64,000 nt of DNA, from the NCBI RefSeq assembly GCF_900109115.1, contig NZ_FNYV01000003.1:276843-340842 (forward strand), read 5' to 3'. The notes under the pieces were generated by a model. It was given only the letters and a program-made list of their open reading frames with translations, had not been told where the DNA came from and did not search any database. The DNA is from Micromonospora phaseoli. GTDB lineage: Bacteria; Actinomycetota; Actinomycetes; Mycobacteriales; Micromonosporaceae. Shown piece by piece: positions 42,492 to 52,244 of this stretch. A program made the position numbers and the translations under genes. Position 1 is the first letter of the stretch. Every line of letters starts with the position of its first letter.

Positions 42492-43451
42492 CTACCGTAC
42501 GGACTTCGGGTCGAGCGCGTCGCGCAGCGCGTCCCCGAACAGGTTGAAGGCGAAGACCAGCGCGAAGATCGTGACGCCGGGAAAGAACACGAAAGCCGGA
42601 TCGGTCTGCAGGTACTCCAGGCTCTGGTAGATCATCCGGCCGAAGCTCGGGATCTCCTCGCCCAGCCCGACGCCGATGAACGACAGCGCCGCCTCACCGG
42701 TGATGAACTGCGGCACCGCGAGCGAGAACGACACCAGGATCGGCGCCCAGATGTTCGGCAGCAGCTGCCGGAACAGCATGTGGCCGAGCCCGGCCCCGCT
42801 GGCCCGGGCCGCCTCCACGAACTCCCGCTCCCGCAGCGCGATCACCTGGCCCCGGACCAGCCGGGCGGTGCTCGTCCAACCGAAGACGGCGAAGATGGCG
42901 ATCAGCACCGCGATACCGAAGGCCGGCGGCACCGCGTCCCGCTGACCGTAGAAACGCAGCGTCACCGTGGGGGTCAGGGCGAGCGCGACGACCAGGAAGG
43001 GCATGGCCAGGGTCAGATCGGTGATCCAGCTGACCACCGCGTCCAGCCAGCCGCCCAGGTAGCCGGCGAGGGTGCCGAGCACGACACCGATCACCGCGGT
43101 CAGCACCGCCGCCGCGAGGGCGATGACCAACGACCAACGCAGGCCGTGGACCAGGCGGATGAAGATGTCCCGGCCGAGCCCCGGCTCCAGCCCGAAGAAG
43201 TGCTCCGTCGAGATACCGCCGGCGTAGCCGAGCGGCATCCCGGACCCGTCCAGCTTGCCCTGGAACTGGTCCCGGGGATCGATGCCGTAGGCCAGCTCGA
43301 TCAGCGACGCGCCGCACGCCACCAGTACGAACAGGGTCAACACCGCCCCGCTCACCAGCGCGGTGCGATCGCGACGCAGCCGCAGCCAGGCGAGCTGCCC
43401 GGGTGATCGGCCGGCGAGCCGGCGGTCCTGGCGTTCGGCGCGCTCGCTCAC
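42492..43451 (-). CDS. Oligopeptide ABC transporter permease, DppC type
   Basis: This 319-residue protein has the OppC N-terminal domain ([20 protein letters not shown]), five to six helices and an EAA loop ([23 protein letters not shown]). GTG 43451 overlaps the previous stop by 4 nt (GTGA). The N-terminus [11 protein letters not shown] resembles the MSERSER start of the mini-ORFs, so the first codons may derive from the same repeat; this is a weak observation. Confidence 0.92.
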   Translation of the reverse strand: MSERAERQDRRLAGRSPGQLAWLRLRRDRTALVSGAVLTLFVLVACGASLIELAYGIDPRDQFQGKLDGSGMPLGYAGGISTEHFFGLEPGLGRDIFIRLVHGLRWSLVIALAAAVLTAVIGVVLGTLAGYLGGWLDAVVSWITDLTLAMPFLVVALALTPTVTLRFYGQRDAVPPAFGIAVLIAIFAVFGWTSTARLVRGQVIALREREFVEAARASGAGLGHMLFRQLLPNIWAPILVSFSLAVPQFITGEAALSFIGVGLGEEIPSFGRMIYQSLEYLQTDPAFVFFPGVTIFALVFAFNLFGDALRDALDPKSVR

Positions 43452-44449
43452 CCCACCGCCCCCGGCTCCGGCTCCGGATAGTGACACGCGATGGCCTGGT
43501 CAGCGCCGTCGCGCCGGGTCAGGGCCGGTTCCTCGACGGAGCACCGGTCGCGGGCCTTGGGGCACCGGGTGCGGAACCGGCAGCCGGACGGCGGGTCGAG
43601 GGCGCTCGGCACGTCACCGGTGAGCCGGATCCGATCGGCCGGGCCGGATCGGGTCACCTCCGGCACCGCCGACAGCAGCGCCCGGGTGTACGGGTGCCGG
43701 GGCCGTTCGTAGATGTCGTCCCGCGCGCCGATCTCGACGATCCGGCCGAGGTACATGACCGCCACCCGCTGACAGAAATGCCGCACCACGGCCAGATCGT
43801 GGGCGATGAAGACGAAGGCCAGCCCCAACTCGCGTTGCAGATCCCGCAGCAGGTTCACCACCTGCGCCTGAATCGAGACGTCCAGCGCGGAGACCGGCTC
43901 GTCGGCCACCACCAGCCGAGGTCCCGGCGCCAGGGCGCGGGCGATGCCGATGCGCTGGCGCTGGCCGCCGGAGAACTCGTGCGGGTACCGGTCGTAGTGC
44001 TCCGGGTTGAGGCCGACCAACTCCATCAGCTCCCGTACCCGGGCCTTCCTCCCACCGGCCGGAGTGATCCCGTTGACCTGCAACGGCATCGCGATGATCC
44101 GGCCGACCGTGTGACGAGGGTTCAGCGAGGCGTACGGATCCTGGAAGATGATCTGCAGATCGGGCCGCAGCGGGCGCAGCTTCCGGCGTCCGGCGTGGGT
44201 GATGTCCCGGCCGGCGAACTCGATGCTGCCACCGGTCGGCTCCAGCAGCCGCACCAGCAGCCGGCCCGTGGTGGTCTTACCACAGCCGGACTCCCCCACC
44301 AGGCCGAGCGTCTCGCCCGCCCGGACCTCGAAGTCCAGCCCGTCCACCGCCCGCACCGGACCAGACCGACGCCGGCCGCCCCGGGCCGGGAAGTGTTTGG
44401 TCAGCCCACGTACCCGCAACAGCGGCTCGGGGGTCGCCGCGTCCGTCAC
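43448..44449 (-). CDS. Oligopeptide ABC transporter ATP-binding protein, DppF type
   Basis: The 333-residue ATPase has Walker [10 protein letters not shown], signature [14 protein letters not shown], Walker [13 protein letters not shown], and the H-loop IAHDLAVV. The C-terminal oligopeptide-transporter extension has [17 protein letters not shown] 44449 overlaps the previous stop (GTGA). Confidence 0.93.
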   Translation of the reverse strand: MTDAATPEPLLRVRGLTKHFPARGGRRRSGPVRAVDGLDFEVRAGETLGLVGESGCGKTTTGRLLVRLLEPTGGSIEFAGRDITHAGRRKLRPLRPDLQIIFQDPYASLNPRHTVGRIIAMPLQVNGITPAGGRKARVRELMELVGLNPEHYDRYPHEFSGGQRQRIGIARALAPGPRLVVADEPVSALDVSIQAQVVNLLRDLQRELGLAFVFIAHDLAVVRHFCQRVAVMYLGRIVEIGARDDIYERPRHPYTRALLSAVPEVTRSGPADRIRLTGDVPSALDPPSGCRFRTRCPKARDRCSVEEPALTRRDGADQAIACHYPEPEPGAVG

Positions 44450-45480
44450 CGGGCCACCCCGACGCGGGCGACATCCTCGGCGTAGCGCCGGGCGCGCTCC
44501 TCGGTGCGCAGGTGGCAGGCCACCCGATGCCCCGCCGTCCCGGCCGCTCGCAGCTCGGGCAGCTCGGTGCCGCACCGGCCGGCGGTGTGCTCGGCGTACC
44601 GGCAGCGCGGGTGGAAGGCGCAGCCGGCCGGCACGTCGATCAGGCTCGGCGGGTTCCCCGGGATCGGCCGCAGGTCCGCCTCGGCGTCGCCGCGCAACGA
44701 CGGCACGCTGGAGAGCAGCCCCCAGGTGTACGGATGCTGTGGCCGAAGCAGCACCTGTTCGACAGTGCCCTGCTCGACGGCCCGGCCGGCGTACATCACC
44801 AGCACCTCGTCTGCGACCTGGCTGACCACGCCGAGATCGTGGGTGATCAGGACGATCGCCGTGCCGGACTCGGCCTGAAGATCGGCCAGCAGTTCCAGGA
44901 TCTGTGCCTGCACGGTGACGTCCAGCGCGGTCGTCGGCTCGTCGGCGATCAACAGGTCGGGGTCGTTCACCAGCGCCATCGCGATCATCACCCGCTGCCG
45001 CATGCCGCCGGAGAACTCGTGCGGGTACTGGTCGTACCGCCGGCCCGGCTGGGGAATGCCGACCCGGTCCAGCAGCTCGATCACGCGCCGGCGCGTCTCG
45101 GCCCGCCCGGCCCCCCGGTGGTGCACCCGGTACGCCTCGGCGATCTGCCTGCCCACCGGGTAGTAGGGGTGCAGCGCCGAGAGCGGATCCTGGAAGATCA
45201 TGGCCGCGTCCCGGCCACGCAGTCGGCGTACCTCCGACTCCGGCCGGCCGATCAACTGCCGTCCGCCGACGGTGATCCCGCCGGTGACGGTGGCCCGCCG
45301 GGGGTCGTGCAGACCGAGGATCGCCAGCGAGGTCACGCTCTTGCCCGAGCCGGATTCGCCGACCACGCCGAGGGTGCGCCCGCGCTCGACCGAGAAGGAG
45401 AGCCCGTCGACCGCACGTACCACGCCGTCGGTGGTGTTGAAGCTGACCCGCAGGTCCTCCACCCGAAGGTAGGGGTCCAC
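44446..45480 (-). CDS. Oligopeptide ABC transporter ATP-binding protein, DppD type
   Basis: The 344-residue ATPase has Walker [10 protein letters not shown], signature [14 protein letters not shown], Walker [13 protein letters not shown] and a C-terminal Cys-rich extension ([17 protein letters not shown]). GTG 45480 ([12 protein letters not shown]) follows GGAGGCGATC. It is first gene of the D-F-C-B-A operon. About 170 nt separate it from the divergent Uma2 gene, where the promoters should lie. Confidence 0.93.
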   Translation of the reverse strand: MDPYLRVEDLRVSFNTTDGVVRAVDGLSFSVERGRTLGVVGESGSGKSVTSLAILGLHDPRRATVTGGITVGGRQLIGRPESEVRRLRGRDAAMIFQDPLSALHPYYPVGRQIAEAYRVHHRGAGRAETRRRVIELLDRVGIPQPGRRYDQYPHEFSGGMRQRVMIAMALVNDPDLLIADEPTTALDVTVQAQILELLADLQAESGTAIVLITHDLGVVSQVADEVLVMYAGRAVEQGTVEQVLLRPQHPYTWGLLSSVPSLRGDAEADLRPIPGNPPSLIDVPAGCAFHPRCRYAEHTAGRCGTELPELRAAGTAGHRVACHLRTEERARRYAEDVARVGVAR

Positions 45481-45648
45481 GATCGCCTCCCTCCGATCCG
45501 ACGAAGGGAAGCTACCGCAATTCACGAACCCTGTTCGCCCGCCCACCGCCGGGCGGTGCCGTGCCGGCTGCCGCGCCGGGCGCACGGTAGGTGCGACGAT
45601 GGAGGCAACCAGGCAGGCAGGATTCCGGCGGTACGAGCGGAGGTGACC

Positions 45649-46197
45649 ATGACCGTGGCGGTGTTCGACCACGAGGGCCCGTGGACCGAGGAGGAGTACC
45701 TCGCCCTCGGCGAGACCTCCCAGCGCGTTGAACTCTTCGACGGGAGCCTGCACGTGACCCCAGCCCCCACCCCACGCCACCAGAACATCTCCGGCGAGCT
45801 ACGCGTACTGTTCCGGGGCCCGGCCCGGGATGCCGGCCTGCACGTTCTGGAAGGGGTGAACGTACGGCTCAAGCCCGGCCGCATTCCCATCCCCGACCTC
45901 GTCATCACCGGCCCTATCGATTTCGACGCCCTCAACGTCGAGGCATGCGACGTCAGGCTCGTGTGCGAGATCATCTCGCCGAGCAACGCCGCCACCGACA
46001 AGGTGCTCAAGATGCACTACTACGCCGCCGCAGGCATCGAGTGGTACCTGCTCGTCGAGCAGGCGACCGCCGCGCTGCACCTCTACCGCAAGCGCGGTGC
46101 CCACTACGTCGTGCAGAGCGTCACCGAGCCCGGTGCGGTGCTGGTGCTCACCGAGCCGGTCAAGGCGACCATCCGTCCCGAGGATCTGCTTCCCTGA
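45649..46197 (+). CDS. Uma2-family (DUF820) restriction-endonuclease-fold protein
   Basis: The 182-residue protein has the Uma2 motifs: an N-terminal WTEEEYLALGETSQRVELFDG, PIPDLVITGP, VCEIISPSNAATDK, and YYAAAGIEWYLLVE. These give the PD-(D/E)xK arrangement (Asp in PDLV, Glu in CEI). Uma2 genes are abundant in actinobacteria and cyanobacteria, usually of unknown role; nuclease activity is inferred from the fold. GCGGAGGTGACC precedes ATG 45649. Confidence 0.88.
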   Translation: MTVAVFDHEGPWTEEEYLALGETSQRVELFDGSLHVTPAPTPRHQNISGELRVLFRGPARDAGLHVLEGVNVRLKPGRIPIPDLVITGPIDFDALNVEACDVRLVCEIISPSNAATDKVLKMHYYAAAGIEWYLLVEQATAALHLYRKRGAHYVVQSVTEPGAVLVLTEPVKATIRPEDLLP

Positions 46198-46216
46198 CGG
46201 ATGTCGGTCGGCTCGC

Positions 46217-46222
46217 TAGGGT
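46217..46222 (+). promoter_or_regulatory. -10 box at the mini-ORF upstream of tldD
   Basis: TAGGGT ends 6 nt before ATG 46229, so transcription would begin at or next to the mini-ORF start codon. Confidence 0.5.
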
Positions 46223-46228
46223 CGGGCC

Positions 46229-46312
46229 ATGAGCGAGCGTCAGCGAGTGAATCATCGCCGCAGCGTGAAAGTGCCTCATGGCGGCGCGCAGCGCAGCGGA
46301 GCGCCGACATGA
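46229..46312 (+). CDS. 27-residue mini-ORF in a dispersed repeat, overlapping tldD
   Basis: The frame runs from ATG 46229 to a TGA that overlaps the tldD ATG (ATGA at 46309-46312). The peptide begins MSERQRV and ends PHGGAQRSGAPT. It has the same length as the mini-ORF before nudC and shares its ends. It starts at a leaderless-type promoter, so ribosomes could load here and pass directly to tldD, which has no ribosome site of its own. Confidence 0.55.
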   Translation: MSERQRVNHRRSVKVPHGGAQRSGAPT

Positions 46313-47745
46313 GCGAGTTCGACGCGGCCGAGGCGGCCGTGCAGGCGGCGCTGGACGCGGGGGCCCGCTACGCCGACGCCCGGGTGATGCACCGGCGCTA
46401 CGAGTCGATGACCGCCCGCAGCGGCGAGGTCGAGGCGCTGACCCAGGACGAGAATGTCGGGCTGGGGGTACGCGCGCTGGTGGGGTCGAGCTGGGGCTTC
46501 CAGGCCGTACCGGAGCTGTCCGACCGGGCCGCCCGCGACGCCGGCCGCCGCGCCGCGCGGACCGCGACGGCGAGCGGCCTGGTTCCCGGCCCGCCCGTCG
46601 ATCTGGTCCCGGCCACGCCGGTCACGGCGAGCTGGTCCGCACCGTGCGAGGTGGACCCGCTCGGCGTCTCCCTCGCCACCAAGGGCGACCTGCTGGTGGC
46701 CGCCACCCGCACGATGGCCGACCACGGGGCTGACCTCGCCGAGGGCCTGTACCAGGTCTGGGACACCGCGAAGTGGTTCGTCTCCAGCGAAGGACACCGC
46801 ATCGACCAGCGCATCCGCGAGTGCGGTGGCGGCATCTCGGCCACCTCGGTCGGTGACGGCGAGACGCAGCGGCGATCCTGGCCGAGCTACCGCGGCCAGT
46901 ACGGCACGACCGGCTGGGAGCTGGTCGACTCGCTCGACCTGACCGCCCACGCCGCGCGGATCGCCGAGGAGTCGCGGGAGCTGCTGAGCGCGCCGCTCTG
47001 CCCGGCCGGCGAGACGGATCTGATCCTCGGTGGCGAGCAGTTGGCGTTGCAGATCCACGAGTCGGTCGGGCACGCCATCGAGCTGGACCGCATCCTGGGC
47101 TGGGAGGCGGCGTTCGCCGGCACCTCGTGGCTCGATCTCGCCCAGCTCGGCTCGCTGCGGTACGGCTCCGAGCTGATGAACGTCACCATCGACCCGACCA
47201 TCCCCGGTGCGCTGGGCAGCTTCGGGTACGACGACGAGGGCTCGCCGGCGGTCAAGCGCGACGCGGTGCGCGCCGGGCGGTGGGTGGGCGTGCTGGCCGG
47301 CCGGGACTCGGCCGCCGTCGCCGGCCTCGACTACGGCGGCAGCGTCCGCGCCGACGGCTGGGCGCGGCTGCCGATGGTACGGATGACGAACGTGGGCCTG
47401 GAGCCCGGCCCGCACAGCCTGGAGGAGATCATCGCCGCCACCGACCAGGGGGTGCTGATGGACATCAACCGGTCCTGGTCCATCGACGACAAGCGGCTGA
47501 ACTTCCAGTTCGGCTGCGAGATCGGTTGGGAGATCCGCAACGGCCGGCGCGGGCGGATGCTGCGCAACCCTACGTACACCGGCATCGGGCCGCTGTTCTG
47601 GCGCTCGATGGACATGCTCTCCGCCGAGATCGTCTCGTGGGGCACGCCGAACTGCGGCAAGGGTCAGCCCGGCCAGGTCGGGCACACCGGCCACCCGGCC
47701 GCGCCGGCCCGGTTCCGTAACGTCCGGGTCGGGGTGCACGCGTGA
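46309..47745 (+). CDS. tldD: TldD metallopeptidase subunit
   Basis: The 478-residue U62/TldD protein has the zinc motif HESVGH (IHESVGHAIELD, about residue 248). It forms a heterodimer with TldE that cleaves unfolded peptides, including modified RiPP precursors in some bacteria. It overlaps tldE by 4 nt (GTGA). No ribosome site precedes its ATG; translation is likely coupled to the upstream mini-ORF. The window shows no RiPP biosynthetic genes, so a housekeeping proteolytic role is more likely. Confidence 0.94.
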   Translation: MSEFDAAEAAVQAALDAGARYADARVMHRRYESMTARSGEVEALTQDENVGLGVRALVGSSWGFQAVPELSDRAARDAGRRAARTATASGLVPGPPVDLVPATPVTASWSAPCEVDPLGVSLATKGDLLVAATRTMADHGADLAEGLYQVWDTAKWFVSSEGHRIDQRIRECGGGISATSVGDGETQRRSWPSYRGQYGTTGWELVDSLDLTAHAARIAEESRELLSAPLCPAGETDLILGGEQLALQIHESVGHAIELDRILGWEAAFAGTSWLDLAQLGSLRYGSELMNVTIDPTIPGALGSFGYDDEGSPAVKRDAVRAGRWVGVLAGRDSAAVAGLDYGGSVRADGWARLPMVRMTNVGLEPGPHSLEEIIAATDQGVLMDINRSWSIDDKRLNFQFGCEIGWEIRNGRRGRMLRNPTYTGIGPLFWRSMDMLSAEIVSWGTPNCGKGQPGQVGHTGHPAAPARFRNVRVGVHA

Positions 47746-49193
47746 GTACCGGTTCGACCTGGGCCGCCGACGCCGAACTGGAGGTCGCCGGGCAGGTGGT
47801 GGAGCTGGTGGCCCGGCTGGCCGGAGCGGGCGCGCAGGCCGAGGTGACGGTGAGCCGCACGGAGTTGGCCCTGACCCGCTTCGCCAACTCGGCGATCCAC
47901 CAGAACGTCGCCGGGTCCGCCGTGGACGTCCGGCTGCGGGTCCACGTGGCCGGGCGTACCGCCACCGGCGGCGGCAACGCGGTGCTGGCGGACGGGCTGC
48001 GTGCGCTGGTGGAGCGGGTACTCGCGGCAGCCCGGTTCACCCCACCCGACCCGGCCTGGTCGGGGCTCACGCCGCCGGTCACGGTGCTCGCCTCGACGGA
48101 TTGGGACCCGGCCACCGCAGACGCCGGTCCGGACGAACGGGCGGCCCTGGTCCGGGCGTTCGTCGACGCGGCCGACGGGTTGGCGACCGCCGGCTACTGC
48201 CGCACCGCGTACCGCGCGGCGGCGTTCGCCAACTCGGCCGGGCACTCGGCGCGGGGCCGGGCGGCCGAGGCGGCGATGGACGGGATCGCCCGGGACGGTG
48301 GCGCGGACGGCACCGCCCGGCACTGGGTCGACCGACTCGCCGATCTCGACGGCGCCGCTCTCGGGCGGCGGGCCGCCGCGAAGGCACGGGCCGCGGCCGA
48401 CCCGGTGGAGCTGGCGCCCGGCCGCTACCCGGTGGTGCTGGAACCGGCCGCCGTCGGGGACCTGCTGGAGAACCTGTCCTGGTACGGCTTCAACGGCAAG
48501 CGGTACGCCGAGCGACAGTCGTTCGCCGCACCCGGGGTGGCCCAGTTCGACCGCGCGGTGACCCTGGTCGACGATCCGCTCGCCGCGTCCGGCCTGCCGT
48601 TCGACCTGGAGGGCACCCCGACGCGAGCGCTGACCCTGGTGGACGCGGGCACCACCAACGCCGTGGCACACGACCGGCGCAGTGCCGCCGAGGTGGGTAC
48701 CGCCTCGACCGGGCACGCCGGGCCCGACAGCTCGACCTTCGGCCCCGTCCCCCGCAACCTGCGCCTCGCCACGGCCGGCACGGCTGGCAGCGCGAGCACG
48801 GCCGGCAGCGCGAGCACGGCCGGCAGCGCGAGCATGGCCGGCGGTGACCTGGCCGGCGCGATCGCCGATCCGGAGACCGCCGCGCTGGTCTCCCGGATGC
48901 AGCGCGGTCTGCTGGTCAGCGACCTCTGGTACACCCGGGTGCTCGACCCGTTGAGTTTGGTCATCACCGGCCTGACCCGTAACGGGCTGTGGCTGGTCGA
49001 GGACGGCCGGGTCACCCGCGCGGTCCGCGATCTGCGCTTCACCGAGTCCTACCCTCGGGCGCTCGCGCCCGGCGCGGTGCTGGAGGTGGGGCGCCGGGCG
49101 CAACGCCTGCCGGACCGCACGGTCGGCGCCTGGTCGGAGGCACCGTCGCTGCGGCTGGCCTCCTGGAACTTCACCGGCGGGGCGTCCGGCTGA
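47742..49193 (+). CDS. tldE: TldE/PmbA peptidase subunit
   Basis: This 483-residue partner of TldD has the U62 fold without the metal motif. Recognisable family segments are FANSAIHQNVAG near the N-terminus and GLLVSDLWYTRVLDPLSLVITGLTRNGLWLVEDG near the C-terminus. A TAGSAS tandem repeat (residues about 343-368) interrupts the C-terminal half, in frame. GTG 47742 overlaps the tldD stop. Confidence 0.93.
   Translation: MSTGSTWAADAELEVAGQVVELVARLAGAGAQAEVTVSRTELALTRFANSAIHQNVAGSAVDVRLRVHVAGRTATGGGNAVLADGLRALVERVLAAARFTPPDPAWSGLTPPVTVLASTDWDPATADAGPDERAALVRAFVDAADGLATAGYCRTAYRAAAFANSAGHSARGRAAEAAMDGIARDGGADGTARHWVDRLADLDGAALGRRAAAKARAAADPVELAPGRYPVVLEPAAVGDLLENLSWYGFNGKRYAERQSFAAPGVAQFDRAVTLVDDPLAASGLPFDLEGTPTRALTLVDAGTTNAVAHDRRSAAEVGTASTGHAGPDSSTFGPVPRNLRLATAGTAGSASTAGSASTAGSASMAGGDLAGAIADPETAALVSRMQRGLLVSDLWYTRVLDPLSLVITGLTRNGLWLVEDGRVTRAVRDLRFTESYPRALAPGAVLEVGRRAQRLPDRTVGAWSEAPSLRLASWNFTGGASG
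48770..48845 (+). repeat. 18-nt tandem repeat within tldE
   Basis: About four copies of an 18-nt unit (ACGGCCGGCAGCGCGAGC and variants) encode TAGSAS repeats. They remain in frame. Such an insert is probably a surface loop that varies between strains. Confidence 0.8.
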
Positions 49194-49461
49194 CCGGCCG
49201 CCCGCCGTTGGACGATCTTTTTCGGACGCCCACATATTGATCATGGAGAGAGGCTTTCCAAAGGGCGGGACACACGGGACACTGCCTTGCGCGGACGGCC
49301 CGCCTAGATCGGCGTAACGTGTGTCACTTAGCTGCCCGGTACGCCCGGTGCGGCCGTTGGTGTGCGCATGACGTGGCACGTGGGCGCGGGTTAGCCGGTC
49401 CGCCTGCCGACCGGAAGTGTTCCGCCGCCCGTGACAGGGCCCCGTCAGGGAGACAACACGA

Positions 49462-50268
49462 ATGACATCATCGGCAACGAAACCGCGAGGCGCGCGGGCA
49501 CGCGCGGCCATCGCGGCGAAGACGTTGCGTACGGACCGTTGGTGGCTTGCCCCACTGATCACCGTCATCGGACTCGGTGCCTGGGTCACGTACGCGACGG
49601 TCCGGGTCTTCATGCACAAGTGGTACTGGGTGGAGGACTACCACTACCTGACCCCCTTCTACTCCCCGTGCGTGACCGACCGGTGCATTCCGGAGGCGTC
49701 CCACTTCGGGCAGTACCTGCCCGGCTGGTGGATCATCCCGGACGCCGCGTTCACCCTGCCGTTCCTGCTGCTGTTCCGGCTGACCTGCTACTACTACCGC
49801 AAGGCGTACTACCGGTCGTTCTGGCTCTCCCCGCCGGCCTGCGCGGTGCCCGACGGCCACGCCTCCTACGGCGGTGAGACCCGGTTCCCGCTGATCGTGC
49901 AGAACTCGCACCGGTACTTCTTCTACTTCGCCATGGTCATCTCGCTGATCAACACCTGGGACGCGATCCTGGCCTTCCACAGCCCCGAGGGCTTCGGTTT
50001 CGGGCTGGGCAACCTGATCCTGCTCGGTAACGTGATCATGCTCTGGGCGTACACCATCTCCTGCCACTCCTGCCGGCACATCATCGGCGGTCGGCTGAAG
50101 AACTTCTCCAAGCACCCGGTCCGCTACCGGGCCTGGGGCTACGTCTCCTGGCTGAACGTCCGGCACATGCAGCTCGCCTGGATCACGCTCGGCACGCTGG
50201 CGCTGGCCGACTTCTACGTCATGTCCGTCGCCGCCGGGTGGATCTCCGACCTGCGGTTCATCAACTGA
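49462..50268 (+). CDS. sdhC: Succinate dehydrogenase membrane anchor subunit (Sdh1 type)
   Basis: The 268-residue membrane protein resembles the single anchor of mycobacterial Sdh1 (Rv0249c). It has about five hydrophobic helices with conserved His-containing segments (IVQNSHRYFFYFAM, CHSCRHIIGG, LNVRHMQLAW), likely for heme or quinone. AGGGAGACAACACGA precedes ATG 49462. It is followed 11 nt later by sdhA. The 268 nt upstream hold no gene. They include an 8-bp inverted repeat (GACACACG 49269-49276, CGTGTGTC 49318-49325) and several possible promoter boxes. Confidence 0.88.
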   Translation: MTSSATKPRGARARAAIAAKTLRTDRWWLAPLITVIGLGAWVTYATVRVFMHKWYWVEDYHYLTPFYSPCVTDRCIPEASHFGQYLPGWWIIPDAAFTLPFLLLFRLTCYYYRKAYYRSFWLSPPACAVPDGHASYGGETRFPLIVQNSHRYFFYFAMVISLINTWDAILAFHSPEGFGFGLGNLILLGNVIMLWAYTISCHSCRHIIGGRLKNFSKHPVRYRAWGYVSWLNVRHMQLAWITLGTLALADFYVMSVAAGWISDLRFIN

Positions 50269-50279
50269 GGGCCCTGAAC

Positions 50280-52241
50280 ATGACGACCACAACCACTCGC
50301 ATCGAACGACACCACTACGACGTCGTCGTGATCGGGGCCGGCGGCGCCGGCCTGCGCGCGGCGATCGAGGCACGGCTCGCCGGCAAGAAGACGGCCATCA
50401 TCTCCAAGTCGCTGTTCGGCAAGGCGCACACGGTGATGGCCGAGGGTGGCGCCGCCGCGGCCATGGGCAATGTGAACAGCCGGGACAGCTGGCAGGTGCA
50501 CTTCCGCGACACCATGCGCGGCGGCAAGTTCCTCAACAACTTCCGGATGGCCGAGCTGCACGCGAAGGAGTCGCCGCAGCGGATCTGGGAGCTGGAGACC
50601 TACGGGGCGCTGTTCGACCGCACCAAGGACGGAAAGATCTCACAGCGCAACTTCGGCGGCCACGAGTACCCCCGGCTGGCGCACGTCGGCGACCGGACCG
50701 GCCTGGAGCTGATCCGCACCCTCCAGCAGAAGATCGTCTCGTTGCAGCAGGAGGACAAGCGCGAGCACGGCTCGTACGACGCACGAATCAAGGTCTTCTC
50801 CGAGACCACCATCACGGAGCTGCTGCTCGACGGCGACCGGGTCGCGGGCGCGTTCGGCTACTACCGGGAGTCCGGCGAGTTCGTCCTCTTCGAGGCGCCC
50901 GCCGTGGTGCTCGCCACCGGTGGCGTCGGTCGGTCCTACAAGGTCACCTCGAACTCGTGGGAGTACACCGGGGACGGCCACGCGCTGGCGCTGCGTGCCG
51001 GGGCGACTCTGATCAACATGGAGTTCCTCCAGTTCCACCCCACCGGCATGGTCTGGCCGGTCTCGGTCAAGGGCATCCTGGTCACCGAGTCGGTCCGTGG
51101 TGACGGTGGCATCCTCAAGAACTCCGAGGGCAAGCGGTTCATGTTCGACTACGTCCCCGACGTCTTCCGCAAGCAGTACGCGGAGACCCCGGAGGAGGCG
51201 GACCGCTGGTACACCGACCCGGACAACAACCGGCGCCCGCCGGAGCTGCTGCCCCGCGACGAGGTCGCGCGAGCGATCAACAGTGAGGTCAAGGCCGGTC
51301 GCGGTACGCCCGCCGGCGGCGTCTACCTGGACATCGCCTCCCGGCTGCCGGCCGAGGAGATCCGCCGTCGACTGCCGTCGATGCACCACCAGTTCAAGGG
51401 GCTGGCCGACGTCGACATCACAAAGGAGCCGATGGAGGTCGGGCCGACCTGCCACTACGTGATGGGCGGCATCGAGGTCGAGCCGGACAGCGGCGCCGCG
51501 CACGGCTCGGTACGCGGCCTGTTCGCCGCGGGCGAGGTCTCCGGCGGCATGCACGGCTCCAACCGCCTCGGCGGCAACTCCCTGTCCGACCTGCTGGTCT
51601 TCGGCAAGCGGGCGGGCGGTCACGCGGCCACCTACGTCGACCAGCTCGCCGCCCGGCCCAAGGTGGAGGTGGCCGCGGTGGAGACGGCGGTGGAGACCGC
51701 CCTTGCTCCTCTGCAGCGTGACACCGGCGAGAACCCGTACACCCTGCAGCAGGATCTCCAGGCGGTGATGGGGGATCTGGTCGGGATCATCCGGCGGGAG
51801 GCCGAGCTGGAGGAGTCACTGGTCCGGCTGGCCGAGCTGCGCGAGCGGGTGGCGAAGGTCAGCGCGACCGGTGGCCGGCGGTACAACCCGGGCTGGCATC
51901 TCGCGCTCGACCTGCGCAACATGCTGGTCGTCTCCGAGTGCACCGCGAAGGCCGCGCTGGAACGCCGGGAGTCGCGCGGCGGCCACACCCGCGAGGACTT
52001 TCCCACGATGGATCCGCAGTGGCGGCGGGTGAACCTGGTCTGCTCGCTTGAGGGCGACACCGTGCGGCTGAACCGCAAGCCGCTGCCGAAGATGCGTACC
52101 GAGCTGGTCGGCCTGTTCGACCGCGCGGAGCTGGCCAAGTACCTCACGGACGAGGAACTCGCCGAATTCGACGCCCTCTCCGCCGTCGACGCTGCCGCCG
52201 CCACCGACGACGCCACCGACGCCGCCGAGAAGGAGCGCTGA
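50280..52241 (+). CDS. sdhA: Succinate dehydrogenase / fumarate reductase flavoprotein subunit
   Basis: The 653-residue protein has the FAD-binding GAGGAGLRAAIEA, the covalent-FAD histidine region FGKAHTVMAEGG, LQFHPTGM, and GEVSGGMHGSNRLGGNSL. It oxidises succinate to fumarate at the membrane. ATG 50280 starts 11 nt after sdhC. The C-terminus ends in an Ala/Asp-rich tail (DAAAATDDATDAAEKER) not expected for catalysis. Confidence 0.95.
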   Translation: MTTTTTRIERHHYDVVVIGAGGAGLRAAIEARLAGKKTAIISKSLFGKAHTVMAEGGAAAAMGNVNSRDSWQVHFRDTMRGGKFLNNFRMAELHAKESPQRIWELETYGALFDRTKDGKISQRNFGGHEYPRLAHVGDRTGLELIRTLQQKIVSLQQEDKREHGSYDARIKVFSETTITELLLDGDRVAGAFGYYRESGEFVLFEAPAVVLATGGVGRSYKVTSNSWEYTGDGHALALRAGATLINMEFLQFHPTGMVWPVSVKGILVTESVRGDGGILKNSEGKRFMFDYVPDVFRKQYAETPEEADRWYTDPDNNRRPPELLPRDEVARAINSEVKAGRGTPAGGVYLDIASRLPAEEIRRRLPSMHHQFKGLADVDITKEPMEVGPTCHYVMGGIEVEPDSGAAHGSVRGLFAAGEVSGGMHGSNRLGGNSLSDLLVFGKRAGGHAATYVDQLAARPKVEVAAVETAVETALAPLQRDTGENPYTLQQDLQAVMGDLVGIIRREAELEESLVRLAELRERVAKVSATGGRRYNPGWHLALDLRNMLVVSECTAKAALERRESRGGHTREDFPTMDPQWRRVNLVCSLEGDTVRLNRKPLPKMRTELVGLFDRAELAKYLTDEELAEFDALSAVDAAAATDDATDAAEKER

Positions 52242-52244
52242 GGA

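Noticed and set aside
42492..43451. dppC N-terminus ([11 protein letters not shown]) as another member of the mini-ORF family
   Set aside because: It shares only the first few codons with the MSERSER mini-ORFs and continues into the real permease. It is too short to be convincing on its own.
49269..49325. GACACACG/CGTGTGTC inverted repeat before sdhC as a Rex or Crp site
   Set aside because: The arms are 41 nt apart and do not match either consensus, so no regulator can be named.
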